Source: JBFHIZ01 sp963666475 (GTDB lineage Bacteria; Bacillota; Clostridia; Lachnospirales; Lachnospiraceae). Taken from it: a stretch of 64,000 bases of DNA. The stretch is from contig OY762821.2 in NCBI GenBank assembly GCA_963666475.2, positions 806,001 through 870,000 of the forward strand, written 5' to 3'. Below the pieces are notes generated by a model. The model was given only the letters and a program-made list of their open reading frames with translations. It had not been told where the DNA came from and did no database searches. Shown here piece by piece: positions 33,949-42,619 of the stretch. The stretch's first letter is position 1. Every line of letters begins with the position of its first letter. The position numbers and the translations under genes are program-made.

Positions 33949-34722
33949 TTAAATTAATTTATGAAGTGCTTGATCTTTGATAATCAAATCACAATGTTCT
34001 TCAATGCGAGCAGTACATCCGTAAATAGAAGGTTTTAGTTCTCCGTATTCTGATAATACACTGCATAATTTTTTAAAGTCTTCTTTTCCGGTATTTTTGG
34101 AATGGATAATCAAGTAGTATAAATTTGTCACTGGGTCTTTATACAGGGAATTTTCTCCTGCATAGGAATCATTTACTGCATCCGCTACCTTAATTAGGGA
34201 TTGAATGGATGTAAATGAATAGGCACAGGAGATGGATTCTTTTTCTCCTGTAGGAGTTTCGGTATCATGTTTATGTGATACACCTGGTTTGCTTTCTAAA
34301 GCATCAGAGCTGTGTCCTCCGGCGTTGCCAGCATTCTCAGAGATTTCTTTAATCTTATTATATAAAGCAGAGAATTCAGAACTATCCTGTAAGCTGTTCG
34401 CTATAGAGAACCCGTCCTCACTCGAGTGGCTGATGGAAGGTGAAAAATTAGAAAATCTGGTATCTAATTCTTCCGGTTCTGTAACTTTTGTAATAATCAA
34501 TAATATGGAGCCTGTTTCAAGTGGTATTGCTTCGATCATCAATGGAATATCATTGGCTTGAAATCCAAACTTTTCAGAAGCCTGTTCCATCATATCACGG
34601 AACAGATTTTTTGTTTTTTCGGAACCATATACCAGTTCGCTAATTTTAATTTTTCTGCTTTCTAAATCAGCTTTAGTTAGCGTACATCTAATTTGAGATT
34701 CGTTGATTTTTTCTATTTTCAT
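33949..34722 (-). CDS. mecA: MecA-type adaptor protein
   Basis: Adaptor that delivers substrates to the ClpC protease. It has 257 residues. The N-terminal substrate-binding domain is typical (MKIEKINESQIRCTLTKADL, IKISELVYGSEKTKNLFRDM), followed by an acidic, serine-rich linker (about 90-155). The C-terminal domain has YSFTSIQSLIKVADAV and NLYYLIIH, the ClpC-binding fold. It is monocistronic with a divergent upstream region. Confidence 0.9.
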   Translation of the reverse strand: MKIEKINESQIRCTLTKADLESRKIKISELVYGSEKTKNLFRDMMEQASEKFGFQANDIPLMIEAIPLETGSILLIITKVTEPEELDTRFSNFSPSISHSSEDGFSIANSLQDSSEFSALYNKIKEISENAGNAGGHSSDALESKPGVSHKHDTETPTGEKESISCAYSFTSIQSLIKVADAVNDSYAGENSLYKDPVTNLYYLIIHSKNTGKEDFKKLCSVLSEYGELKPSIYGCTARIEEHCDLIIKDQALHKLI

Positions 34723-34781
34723 ACGCTCACCATCCTTACTTATCTATTTTTTTTTATACTTCTACTAGATTATACATGAAT

Positions 34782-34808
34782 ATTATACAAAAAAATGGTT
34801 TAAGTCAA
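34782..34808 (-). promoter_or_regulatory. Candidate mecA promoter
   Basis: On the minus strand, TTGACT, a short 15-nt spacer, TATAAT, followed by a second TATAAT-like box closer to the gene. Confidence 0.45.
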
Positions 34809-35194
34809 GTGCACGGAGAATATATTAAGAAAAGTTTTAGAAATGTTAAAAATTCAAGAAAAAAGGTTGCAATCATCTTATATATTCTTTATAATTATGC
34901 TCAAGGCTTCAAGGTACTCGGCACCCGAAAGGGGGGTATACTACAAGTAATCAAACAACATATGTTTCGACGTTCTGTCGAAATGTCTTACAGGCAAATA
35001 CAGCTTGTTCAAATAATTCAGTAACATTCTATAATTCACAAATAATTCAAATTCCAACAAAGTCATAAGTAAAACAAATCAATCATTTTTTAGTGCGCCG
35101 AGAAGTCTTTTCATCTATTATTCTATCGTCATAATATGCAGAAATATTAATATGTCACGTCCTTTTGGGGAAAACTGCATAGTAAGGGGGTATT
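34809..35194. other. Gene-free interval upstream of the 74-residue ORF
   Basis: No credible gene; an 82-codon plus-strand ORF at 34776 has no ribosome binding site and atypical composition. Visible structure is a CCC-GAAA-GGG tetraloop hairpin near 34924-34934 and a perfect TTTCGAC-GTTCT-GTCGAAA hairpin (34965-34983). A structured RNA is possible, but I recognise no known class. Confidence 0.4.
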
Positions 35195-35419
35195 TTGCAA
35201 GAAAACAATAATATAGAAGATAAGAGAACTTTGAGAAGAACTCTGGAAACTATTGTAAGAGAGGGAGTCTTTCTTTATTTAGAAGAGCGCCTATCATCGC
35301 CAGACGAGATTTTTCGCACTTGTATGAAAGAAGAGCATGTGTATATGGCGGACTATGTGATTGACGATTTGGGTCAGTTGAAGGAATTACGATACAATAG
35401 AATCGGTGATGGTCTTTAA
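35195..35419 (+). CDS. Small hypothetical protein
   Basis: A 74-residue, charged, soluble protein beginning with TTG at 35195, 4 nt after AAGGGGGT. The sequence is helical and acidic (RRTLETIVREGVFLYLEERL, EEHVYMADYVIDDLGQLKEL), with no cysteines, signal peptide or membrane span. The good ribosome binding site and protein-like composition argue for a real gene. I do not recognise the family. Confidence 0.55.
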   Translation: MQENNNIEDKRTLRRTLETIVREGVFLYLEERLSSPDEIFRTCMKEEHVYMADYVIDDLGQLKELRYNRIGDGL

Positions 35420-35537
35420 AGTTTGCAAAAATAAGTCATGATTGTACATTGATTTTTATGCGACAACGAGTAAATGGGCGCCCTTCCATAAGAAAGTGAG
35501 CATAAAGTCAGGAAAAGAAAATTTTGTTATTTTGGTA

Positions 35538-35566
35538 ATGACGATAGAATGATAGTTTGATATAAT
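35538..35566 (+). promoter_or_regulatory. Promoter of the GH18 gene
   Basis: ATGACG, 17-nt spacer, perfect TATAAT at 35561-35566. The -35 box is weak. Confidence 0.5.
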
Positions 35567-35634
35567 AAAACGGTTAAGATGTATCCTAATTGAAATGGAA
35601 TAGGGAACATGAAAAGAAGGATTGGAGAATAGCA

Positions 35635-37344
35635 ATGAAAAAAGTAATTCCAGTTCTTATTGCAATCGTCTTGATCGTAGTTGTAATAGGAACAACATTT
35701 GGAAAGAGTATTTACGAAAAATATTCATATTCAAATGAACGAAAAGATATGAATGAATATTTTACAATTATAGAAGAAGGTCAAATTCCGATTATTTTAC
35801 AGGATGATCGATCAACTTATAGTGGAAAGTTGATTGATGGTACCGTTTATATCGATTATTCTACGATGAAAGAGTTGTTGAATCAAAGATTTTATTATGA
35901 TCAAAAAGAAGGTCTCTTGCTCTATGCACTTCCGAATGAAATGGTTACTGTGACATTAGATAGTACGTCATTTTTGGTTGGCAATCGTTCGGTAGATTTT
36001 TCGAAGGTTATTGTTCGTAAAGAAGAGGACACGATTTATATCGCAATCGATTTTATTAAGCAATATTCAGATTTCGATTACACATTTTATGCAGATCCAG
36101 GATATATGCAGATTTATACTGAGTGGTATCAAATTGAGACCACCACGTTAAATGAGGATACTGCACTTCGTTATCAAGGTGGTGTGAAAAGCCCGATTTT
36201 AGAAGAACTTGAAAAAGGCAGCCCAGTCACGATTTTAGAAGTGATGGATACTTGGACAAAAGTAAAATCTGAAAGCTCATTGATTGGATATGTTGAAAAT
36301 AAATTTTTAGGTGATACTTCAACTGTTGAAAGAATCAAAGAAAATACTTATGTTGAGCCAGAATACTCTTCGATTTTATTAGATGATACCATTTGTCTTG
36401 GTTGGCATGCAATCGGAGGGAAATCTGGAAACACAACGATTTCGGATGTTCTTCCAAATGATTCACCTGTGAATGTTATCTCGCCAACTTGGTTTCATCT
36501 GACAGATAATGAAGGGAATTTTGAAAGCTTTGCATCTCAAAGTTACGTGGACTATGCACATGCAAGAGGAGTGCAGGTATGGGCATTGATTTCCGGCATT
36601 GAATACAAAGAATCGAATGGACTAAATCCATATGAGTTATTGGCCGAAACATCAAAGCGTACCGTATTGATTAGCAATATCATCAACGAGGTTCTTACGT
36701 ACGGTATTGATGGAGTCAATGTAGACTTTGAAAGCATATCCCAGGAGAGTGCTGAGCCTTTTATTGAATTTATACGCGAATTATCGATAGCATGTAGAGC
36801 AAATGGGATTATTCTTTCTATTGATAATTATGTTCCAAAGCCATACAACATGTTTTATAACCGTGAAGAACAGGGAATCTTCGCAGATTATGTTATTATT
36901 ATGGGATATGATGAACATATAAAAACAGGAGGTGTGGTTGGTTCGGTTGCTTCCTTTGATTTTGTTAGTGAGGGAATTACGGAAACCTTAAAAGAAGTAC
37001 CGGCTGAAAAAGTAATCAATGGGATGCCATTTTATACTGTGCGTTGGGAAACATCGGGTGCTGAAATCACGGGTGGAAATATTGATATGGAAGAAGCAGA
37101 AGATTTTGTTCGCAGAAATAATCTCGAAATAGAATGGGATTCTGTTGTGGGACAAAACTATGCAAGCTACGAAACAGAAAGTACAGTTTATGAAATCTGG
37201 CTTGAAGATGAAGATTCCATAAAGGTACGTTTGAATTTGGCATCTATGAATCAACTAGCCGGAGTTGCAGTCTGGAGACTGGGCTACGAAAAGCCAGAGA
37301 TATGGGATGTCTTCAGAGAGTATCTGGGAACCATTGAAGAATAA
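35635..37344 (+). CDS. Membrane-anchored GH18-family cell-wall hydrolase with SH3 domain
   Basis: A predicted extracytoplasmic glycosidase of the YaaH/SleL type acting on peptidoglycan or chitin-like sugars. ATG at 35635 (GGAG 7 nt upstream) places a signal anchor at residues 3-22. Residues about 40-165 resemble a copper-amine-oxidase-N-like wall domain. Residues 185-235 form a bacterial SH3 domain (GSPVTILEVMDTWTKVKS, LIGYVENKFLG). Residues 255-569 are the GH18 barrel with catalytic DGVNVDFES (DxxDxDxE type) and MGYDEH. A sorting-signal protein and sortase follow, suggesting a shared surface role. Confidence 0.85.
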   Translation: MKKVIPVLIAIVLIVVVIGTTFGKSIYEKYSYSNERKDMNEYFTIIEEGQIPIILQDDRSTYSGKLIDGTVYIDYSTMKELLNQRFYYDQKEGLLLYALPNEMVTVTLDSTSFLVGNRSVDFSKVIVRKEEDTIYIAIDFIKQYSDFDYTFYADPGYMQIYTEWYQIETTTLNEDTALRYQGGVKSPILEELEKGSPVTILEVMDTWTKVKSESSLIGYVENKFLGDTSTVERIKENTYVEPEYSSILLDDTICLGWHAIGGKSGNTTISDVLPNDSPVNVISPTWFHLTDNEGNFESFASQSYVDYAHARGVQVWALISGIEYKESNGLNPYELLAETSKRTVLISNIINEVLTYGIDGVNVDFESISQESAEPFIEFIRELSIACRANGIILSIDNYVPKPYNMFYNREEQGIFADYVIIMGYDEHIKTGGVVGSVASFDFVSEGITETLKEVPAEKVINGMPFYTVRWETSGAEITGGNIDMEEAEDFVRRNNLEIEWDSVVGQNYASYETESTVYEIWLEDEDSIKVRLNLASMNQLAGVAVWRLGYEKPEIWDVFREYLGTIEE

Positions 37345-37368
37345 ATTACTAACAAAAGAGTTAAATGT

Positions 37369-37396
37369 TTGACAATGAAAATTGCTGTATTATAAT
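37369..37396 (+). promoter_or_regulatory. Promoter of the sorting-signal protein gene
   Basis: TTGACA, 16-nt spacer, perfect TATAAT; close to consensus, so probably strong. An AGGGAGG ribosome binding site lies before ATG at 37445. Confidence 0.75.
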
Positions 37397-37444
37397 ATAG
37401 GTAATAACTGGGTAATCAATCATAATTAAGGGAGGTTTATAGTA

Positions 37445-38236
37445 ATGAAAAAACTTAGGGGAAAAATGGTAGCACTGATGCTTACCATAGTGTTTGGAGT
37501 ATTGACAATTGGAACGGCTGTTCAGGCGGCTTCTTTATTTCCAAACAATGTAACAACATATATTGGAACTACTTTGGTTGGAAACGTTGATGTAAATTTT
37601 AATGCGGAAATTATCCAAGGCTTGATTGGAAGATCTTATCTTTCCGACTTTTGGAAAGCCGCGGGAATGACCTCTGAAGATGCAGATAAGGGCTATAAGC
37701 CAGTGGTATATGTTGCACAGACTTCACTGTCTGATGCAGATGCCAATTTACTTAGAGCAAAAGCGACTGAAATAGGAGCAGAGCAGATTGTTACATTTAT
37801 TGATATTTTTCTGTTCCGTGAAACTACAGAAAGTACGTTCATCTCTTCCTACCCAAATTATGTAGAATATACGATTAAGCTACCTTCTAGTCTGGATTCT
37901 TCGGAGATGGAATATGCAATGATTTCTTTATATGATGGGAAAATGCAGCTATTCAAAGATTCCGACTCAGATTACACTTTACTTACATTTAAAACAAATA
38001 AGTCTGCACCATATGCGTTGGTTCGTGCATGGGCAGGTACTTTTGATGATATTGAAAACGGAGCATACATTGATGATTTAAGTGCCCTTTCAGCATCAAC
38101 CGATGATGAATTGGATGATGTTCCTAAGACCGGAGAAAACAACTTGTTGATTTGCCTGATTTATTCCTTTGCAGCTCTTGCAATTATTTCGGGAATTTCA
38201 TACGTATTAATCGAAAGAAAAGAACGTATCAATTAA
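37445..38236 (+). CDS. Secreted surface protein with a sortase-type C-terminal signal
   Basis: A 263-residue protein of unknown family. It has an N-terminal signal peptide (MKKLRGKMVALMLTIVFGVL, cleavage near AVQAA), then a globular domain of about 200 residues. The C-terminus is DVPKTGE, a hydrophobic span (ICLIYSFAALAIISGISYVL) and a positive tail ERKERIN. This is the LPXTG-like layout with VPKTG in place of LPXTG. The next gene is a sortase, so this is probably its dedicated substrate, linked covalently to the cell wall. Confidence 0.8.
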   Translation: MKKLRGKMVALMLTIVFGVLTIGTAVQAASLFPNNVTTYIGTTLVGNVDVNFNAEIIQGLIGRSYLSDFWKAAGMTSEDADKGYKPVVYVAQTSLSDADANLLRAKATEIGAEQIVTFIDIFLFRETTESTFISSYPNYVEYTIKLPSSLDSSEMEYAMISLYDGKMQLFKDSDSDYTLLTFKTNKSAPYALVRAWAGTFDDIENGAYIDDLSALSASTDDELDDVPKTGENNLLICLIYSFAALAIISGISYVLIERKERIN

Positions 38237-38311
38237 TTTTGGCATTTCAAGACATGATTACTAATTCGATAGCAATGTTTCTTTTTGTAAGAAACATAGG
38301 GGAGAACTTGT

Positions 38312-39268
38312 TTGATTATGGAAGAAAATCAGGAAATGAGTAATGACAAATTAAATGAGAATATGAAAAACAAGAGTGCGATTTTTAAAAGAATCGCACT
38401 CCTTATTTGTATGGGAGCAGTTTTTATCTGTGTTGTTTTAGGGATTGTGTTTGTTTCTATCAAAAGGCACGATTACAAGATGCAAGAACAACTTGCTGAT
38501 ATGAAAACATCAACGAATGTCGAAGATGAATATGAACCAATATCAACTACACAAGATGTGGACAAAGAAGAAACTGTGCAGGAAACGGAAGAAGCACTTT
38601 CGGAAAACCCAGATATAGAGGAGGAACCAGTGGTGGAGATCCTACAAAATCCTTATGGGTCACTTTTTCTAGAAAATCCTGATATGATAGCGTGGATTTC
38701 TATACCTGACACAAAAATTGATCTTCCGGTAGTGCAAACTATGGAAAATGAAGATGAATATCTGAATCTCGATTTTCATGGTAACTATAGTGCAAATGGG
38801 ACGCTGATCATGGATACGGATAGTGATACTACAATACCAAGCACCAATTTGATTATTCATGGTCACAATATGAAATCCGGAGAGATGTTTGGAGATCTGG
38901 ACCTTTACAAAGATTCCGCATATGAACAAGAGCATGACAGGATTACCTTATATTTTGATGACGTAAAAAAGGAGTATCAGGTTTTTGCGGTGTTTTATTC
39001 TCAGGTATATCGAAAATCCGACAAGGTATTTAAATACTATAAATTCTTTCAGGCTGATTCCGAAGAAGATTTTATGTATTATTATGATAATTGTAAAAAG
39101 CTTTCTCTATATGATACTGGAATAGAGGCAGTATATGGCGATGAATTATTGACACTTTCGACCTGCTCGTATCAAGTCGAGAACGGAAGATTTGTGGTGG
39201 TGGCAAAGAAAATCAGTCAAGAAGATATGACCTATGAGTTCGAAGAGGAAGTTGGTGGTGAAGAATGA
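38312..39268 (+). CDS. Class B sortase
   Basis: Membrane transpeptidase that anchors proteins to peptidoglycan. It has an N-terminal membrane anchor (about 25-50), an acidic stalk (50-110) and a sortase domain. Class B features are NPDMIAWISIPDTKIDLPVV, catalytic His in IIHGHNMKSGEMFGDL, Cys in LLTLSTCSYQ and Arg in GRFVVVAKK. The start is TTG at 38312 with GGAG 7 nt upstream; ATG at 38318 is the alternative. It follows the VPKTG protein by 75 bp and overlaps the aminotransferase by 4 bp. Confidence 0.9.
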   Translation: MIMEENQEMSNDKLNENMKNKSAIFKRIALLICMGAVFICVVLGIVFVSIKRHDYKMQEQLADMKTSTNVEDEYEPISTTQDVDKEETVQETEEALSENPDIEEEPVVEILQNPYGSLFLENPDMIAWISIPDTKIDLPVVQTMENEDEYLNLDFHGNYSANGTLIMDTDSDTTIPSTNLIIHGHNMKSGEMFGDLDLYKDSAYEQEHDRITLYFDDVKKEYQVFAVFYSQVYRKSDKVFKYYKFFQADSEEDFMYYYDNCKKLSLYDTGIEAVYGDELLTLSTCSYQVENGRFVVVAKKISQEDMTYEFEEEVGGEE

Positions 39269-40455
39269 TATCAAAAAAATACAAAGAGATGTTAAATGGA
39301 AAATCGGTGATTCGAGAATTGTTTGCATACGCTACAAATCGCGCGAAAGTGGTAGGAGAGGACAATGTATTTGATTTTTCTCTTGGAAATCCTTCTGTTC
39401 CAGTAACGGAAGATTTCACAAAAGGATTGTTAGAACTGTTGGATGAAGATCCAATTATGCTACATGGGTATTCTCCGACGCTTGGAATTCCTGAAGTGAA
39501 GCAGACTATTGCAAAATCTATGGAGAAGAGATTTCATATTCCATATACCGAAGAGGAAATCTTTATGACGACTGGGGCGGCTGGAGCGGTTGCTCATGCA
39601 GTACGGGCAGTTGTTACCGAAGGTGAAAAGGTACTAACATTTGCACCGTTTTTTCCAGAATATATGCCCTATATCCAAACATCAGGTGCTGTTTTAGAAG
39701 TTGTTCCGGCAAATACGGAAAACTTTCAAATTAATTTTGAACAGTTTGAGAAGATGTTGGATGAGAACACGGCAGCCATTTTGGTGAATTCTCCAAACAA
39801 TCCTTCTGGTGTAGTGTATTCAACAGAAACAATACAGAAACTCGCAAATCTATTGCGAGCAAAAGAAAAAGAATATAATCACGACATTTATATTATTTCA
39901 GATGAACCATATCGAGAAATTGTATTTTCTGGGGTAGATTCCCCGTGTATTTCTTCTTTGTATGAACATACGATTGTGTGTTATTCGTTCAGTAAATCGT
40001 TATCTCTGCCAGGAGAAAGAATTGGATATCTCGCAGTTCACCCAAAAGCAGAAGATGCAAAATTAATTGTTCAAATGTGCGGACAGATTTCAAGAGGAAT
40101 TGGACATAATTGTCCTTCTTCGCTCATGCAATATGGAATTGCAAAAGTAATTGATCAGACCTCGGATCTTTCTGTATATGAGAAAAATGCAGAAATATTG
40201 TACAGAGAGTTGACTAGGCTCGGATTTGAAATCGTTCGACCAGGTGGAACTTTTTATATGTTTCCAAAGGCGTTAGAAGCGGATGCAAAAGTGTTTTCAG
40301 AGAAAGCGAAGAAATATGATTTAATGCTCGTACCTGGAGATAGCTTTGGATGTCCGGGTTATTTTCGAATTGCATATTGTGTCCCTACAGAAAAAGTGCA
40401 GCGTTCCATTGCCGCATTTGAAAAGTTTGTAGAAGCGGAGTATTCAATAAAATAA
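39265..40455 (+). CDS. PLP-dependent aminotransferase, AspC-like
   Basis: A 396-residue fold-type I aminotransferase. It shows FSLGNPSVPV, the aspartate/SPNNPSGVVY region, the aspartate in IISDEPYREIVF, PLP lysine in YSFSKSLSLPGERIGY, and the C-terminal arginine region YFRIAYCVP. Substrates are probably aspartate or another amino acid with 2-oxoglutarate; the sequence does not settle which. It is translationally coupled to the sortase gene, although a functional link is unclear. Confidence 0.88.
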   Translation: MISKKYKEMLNGKSVIRELFAYATNRAKVVGEDNVFDFSLGNPSVPVTEDFTKGLLELLDEDPIMLHGYSPTLGIPEVKQTIAKSMEKRFHIPYTEEEIFMTTGAAGAVAHAVRAVVTEGEKVLTFAPFFPEYMPYIQTSGAVLEVVPANTENFQINFEQFEKMLDENTAAILVNSPNNPSGVVYSTETIQKLANLLRAKEKEYNHDIYIISDEPYREIVFSGVDSPCISSLYEHTIVCYSFSKSLSLPGERIGYLAVHPKAEDAKLIVQMCGQISRGIGHNCPSSLMQYGIAKVIDQTSDLSVYEKNAEILYRELTRLGFEIVRPGGTFYMFPKALEADAKVFSEKAKKYDLMLVPGDSFGCPGYFRIAYCVPTEKVQRSIAAFEKFVEAEYSIK

Positions 40456-40490
40456 GGGTCAGCGATTGCTGAGGAAGTGTGGAGTGTGAA

Positions 40491-41336
40491 ATGATAATAT
40501 TGACAAATTTTCATTTAATGATCGAATTATTAAAAGCTTTGTTTTTTGGAATTGTTGAAGGGATTACAGAGTGGCTGCCGATTAGTAGTACAGGCCATAT
40601 GATCCTTCTTCAAGAGTTCATTCAGATGGATGTGCGAGAAGAGTTTTGGAATATGTTCCTGGTCGTCATTCAGTTTGGGGCAATACTTGCTGTTATTGTG
40701 TTGTTTTGGAATAAATTATGGCCATTTACCACTCCGAAAAATAAGTGGATTAAAAAAGATGTATTTACCATGTGGTTTAAAGTATTGGTAGCGTGTGTTC
40801 CGGCAGCTATCGTAGGAATTCTATTTGATGAACAGCTCGAAGCAGTTTTTTATAATTACCAGGTAGTTTCCATAGCACTGATTGTATTCGGTCTGATTTT
40901 CATATGGATTGAAACAAAAAACAAAGGAAAAGACAGTAGAATTAATTCCATTGCTGCCATCACATACAAAACGGCTGCGATTATTGGACTGTTTCAATTA
41001 ATTGCTGCGATATTTCCGGGGACTTCCAGATCGGGAGCAACAATTTTAGGGGCTTTATTATTGGGGGTATCACGAACCGTCGCGGCGGAATTTACATTCT
41101 TTATGGCGGTACCTGTTATGGCGGGTGCCAGTTTGCTCAAATTGTTAAAATTTGGGTTGGATTTTTCGGTTTCAGAAGCTTTGATTTTGGGTGTCGGAAT
41201 GCTGGTGGCATTTGTTGTTTCGATTCTCGTGATTAAATTCCTGCTTGGGTATATTAAGAAACATGATTTTAAAATATTTGGCTGGTACCGAATTGGATTA
41301 GGAATTTTGGTTCTCTTATATTTTATGTTTGTCTAA
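40491..41336 (+). CDS. uppP: Undecaprenyl-diphosphatase (BacA family)
   Basis: Membrane enzyme that recycles undecaprenyl pyrophosphate to the lipid carrier for wall synthesis; it also confers bacitracin tolerance. ATG at 40491 (GGAG 6 nt upstream) gives 281 residues; an in-frame GTG at 40479 overlaps that site. Motifs are GIVEGITEWLPISSTGHM and FPGTSRSGATI, with about eight membrane spans. A strong terminator follows. Confidence 0.95.
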   Translation: MIILTNFHLMIELLKALFFGIVEGITEWLPISSTGHMILLQEFIQMDVREEFWNMFLVVIQFGAILAVIVLFWNKLWPFTTPKNKWIKKDVFTMWFKVLVACVPAAIVGILFDEQLEAVFYNYQVVSIALIVFGLIFIWIETKNKGKDSRINSIAAITYKTAAIIGLFQLIAAIFPGTSRSGATILGALLLGVSRTVAAEFTFFMAVPVMAGASLLKLLKFGLDFSVSEALILGVGMLVAFVVSILVIKFLLGYIKKHDFKIFGWYRIGLGILVLLYFMFV

Positions 41337-41361
41337 AATGCGTCTTTGACGCATTTTTTTT
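41335..41361 (+). terminator. uppP terminator
   Basis: AAAATGCGTC-TTT-GACGCATTTT followed by a T run; it begins within the uppP stop codon. Confidence 0.92.
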
Positions 41362-41387
41362 GTTTTAAATATTATTTAGATAAAATG

Positions 41388-41409
41388 ACTTTACATAGAC
41401 TTTACATAA
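41388..41409 (+). promoter_or_regulatory. Pho box of the pst operon
   Basis: Two exact 10-of-11 direct repeats, ACTTTACATAG and ACTTTACATAA, one helical turn apart. This is the arrangement bound by PhoB/PhoP dimers. A TATGGT -10-like box lies about 12 bp downstream. The element resembles the one at 54788 upstream of the Na/Pi cotransporter. Confidence 0.75.
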
Positions 41410-41476
41410 ACAAAACCAAAGTATGGTTTTTTCTTCAAAGGTTTCTGTGTATTCTGTAAAAGTAAGCTAGTTACAA

Positions 41477-41520
41477 AGAAAACAAAACAAAAAACAAAAC
41501 AAAACAAAAAACAAAAAAAG
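41477..41520 (+). repeat. A/C-only low-complexity leader of pstS
   Basis: About 44 nt made almost wholly of AAAAC repeats with no T, in the 5' untranslated region just ahead of the pstS ribosome binding site. It cannot form secondary structure and may act as an unstructured translation enhancer or an RNA-binding-protein site. Confidence 0.6.
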
Positions 41521-41550
41521 AACAGACACTTGAGAAACAAGGAGAACATT

Positions 41551-42474
41551 ATGAAAAACAGAATTCGCAAAATTGTTGCACTTTTAGCAGTATCTGCTAT
41601 GGCAATGAGTATCTTAGTTGGATGTGGAAACACAACCGAAAATTCAACAACTAATGAAACAACAACAGAAGTTGATAGTACAACGACTGCAGAACCTGCA
41701 GCAGAAACAACCGAAGCAACAACAGAATTAACTGGAACTGTAAGACTTGCAGGATCGACATCAATGGAAAAAGTTGCAAACTACATGAAAGAAGATTTCA
41801 TGGAAAAGAACCCTGGTGTAACAGTAACTGTAGAATTTAGTGGTTCATCTGCTGGAGTTCAGTCATTAATCGATGGACAGTGTGACATCGGAGATGCTTC
41901 TCGTGGATTAAAAGATACAGAAAAAGAAGCTGGTGCAGTTGAAAACGTTGTAGCATATGATGGTATCGTAGCAATCGTAAACCCAGCAAATAGCGTAACG
42001 AGCCTTACTACAGAAGAACTTGCAGCAATTTACAAAGGTGAGATTACAAACTGGAGTGAATTAGGTGGAGCAGATGCAGCAATCGTAGTTATCGGAAGAG
42101 AAAATGGATCTGGTACAAGAGGAGCATTTGAAGAATTGCTTGAAGTAGAAGACTTATGTGTAATGGCTCAGGAATTGGATAGTAACGGAGCAGTTTGTGC
42201 TACTGTTGAAGCAACAGCTGAAGCAATCGGATATGCATCACTTGACATTGCTGAATCTGAAGGAGATGCTCTAGTAATGATGACATTAAACGATGTTGCA
42301 CCATCTGTTGAAGCAATCAAAGGCGGAACATATCCATTATATAGACCATTCGTAATGGCTACATTCGGAAGCATGGATGAGCAGAGTGAAGTTGTTAAAG
42401 CTTTCCTTGATTATGCATTCGGTGAAGAAGGACAGGCAATGGTAGTAGAAGCAGGAGCAATTTCAATCAACTAG
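41551..42474 (+). CDS. pstS: Phosphate ABC transporter, substrate-binding lipoprotein
   Basis: High-affinity phosphate-binding lipoprotein. ATG at 41551 has GGAG 6 nt upstream; an in-frame TTG at 41530 is rejected. The signal peptide ends in lipobox LVGC, followed by a Thr/Glu-rich linker (about 25-65). The phosphate-binding fold then shows VRLAGSTSMEKV-like RLAGSTSMEK, EFSGSSAGVQ, DIGDASRGLKD and GRENGSGTRGAFEE. It has 307 residues. It is the first gene of pstSCAB-phoU. Confidence 0.96.
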   Translation: MKNRIRKIVALLAVSAMAMSILVGCGNTTENSTTNETTTEVDSTTTAEPAAETTEATTELTGTVRLAGSTSMEKVANYMKEDFMEKNPGVTVTVEFSGSSAGVQSLIDGQCDIGDASRGLKDTEKEAGAVENVVAYDGIVAIVNPANSVTSLTTEELAAIYKGEITNWSELGGADAAIVVIGRENGSGTRGAFEELLEVEDLCVMAQELDSNGAVCATVEATAEAIGYASLDIAESEGDALVMMTLNDVAPSVEAIKGGTYPLYRPFVMATFGSMDEQSEVVKAFLDYAFGEEGQAMVVEAGAISIN

Positions 42475-42504
42475 TCAGATGTTTGAATTGTATAGATAAC
42501 AATT

Positions 42505-42531
42505 AGCGTGGTTCCGAGATGGTACCACGCT
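42505..42531 (+). terminator. pstS-pstC intercistronic hairpin
   Basis: AGCGTGGT and ACCACGCT form a perfect 8-bp stem around an 11-nt loop, without a T run. It probably stabilises the pstS message or attenuates readthrough, keeping PstS in excess over the permease. Confidence 0.7.
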
Positions 42532-42619
42532 CATTGTGCGATGAAAGCGTATTTAAGAATATGAAGGCATATTAACATGCTGACATGCTTATTTTACAGT
42601 GATAACATGGAGATAAAAA

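Noticed and set aside
34776..35024. 82-residue ORF downstream of the mecA promoter region
   Set aside because: No ribosome binding site; it overlaps the mecA promoter and shows no protein-like pattern.
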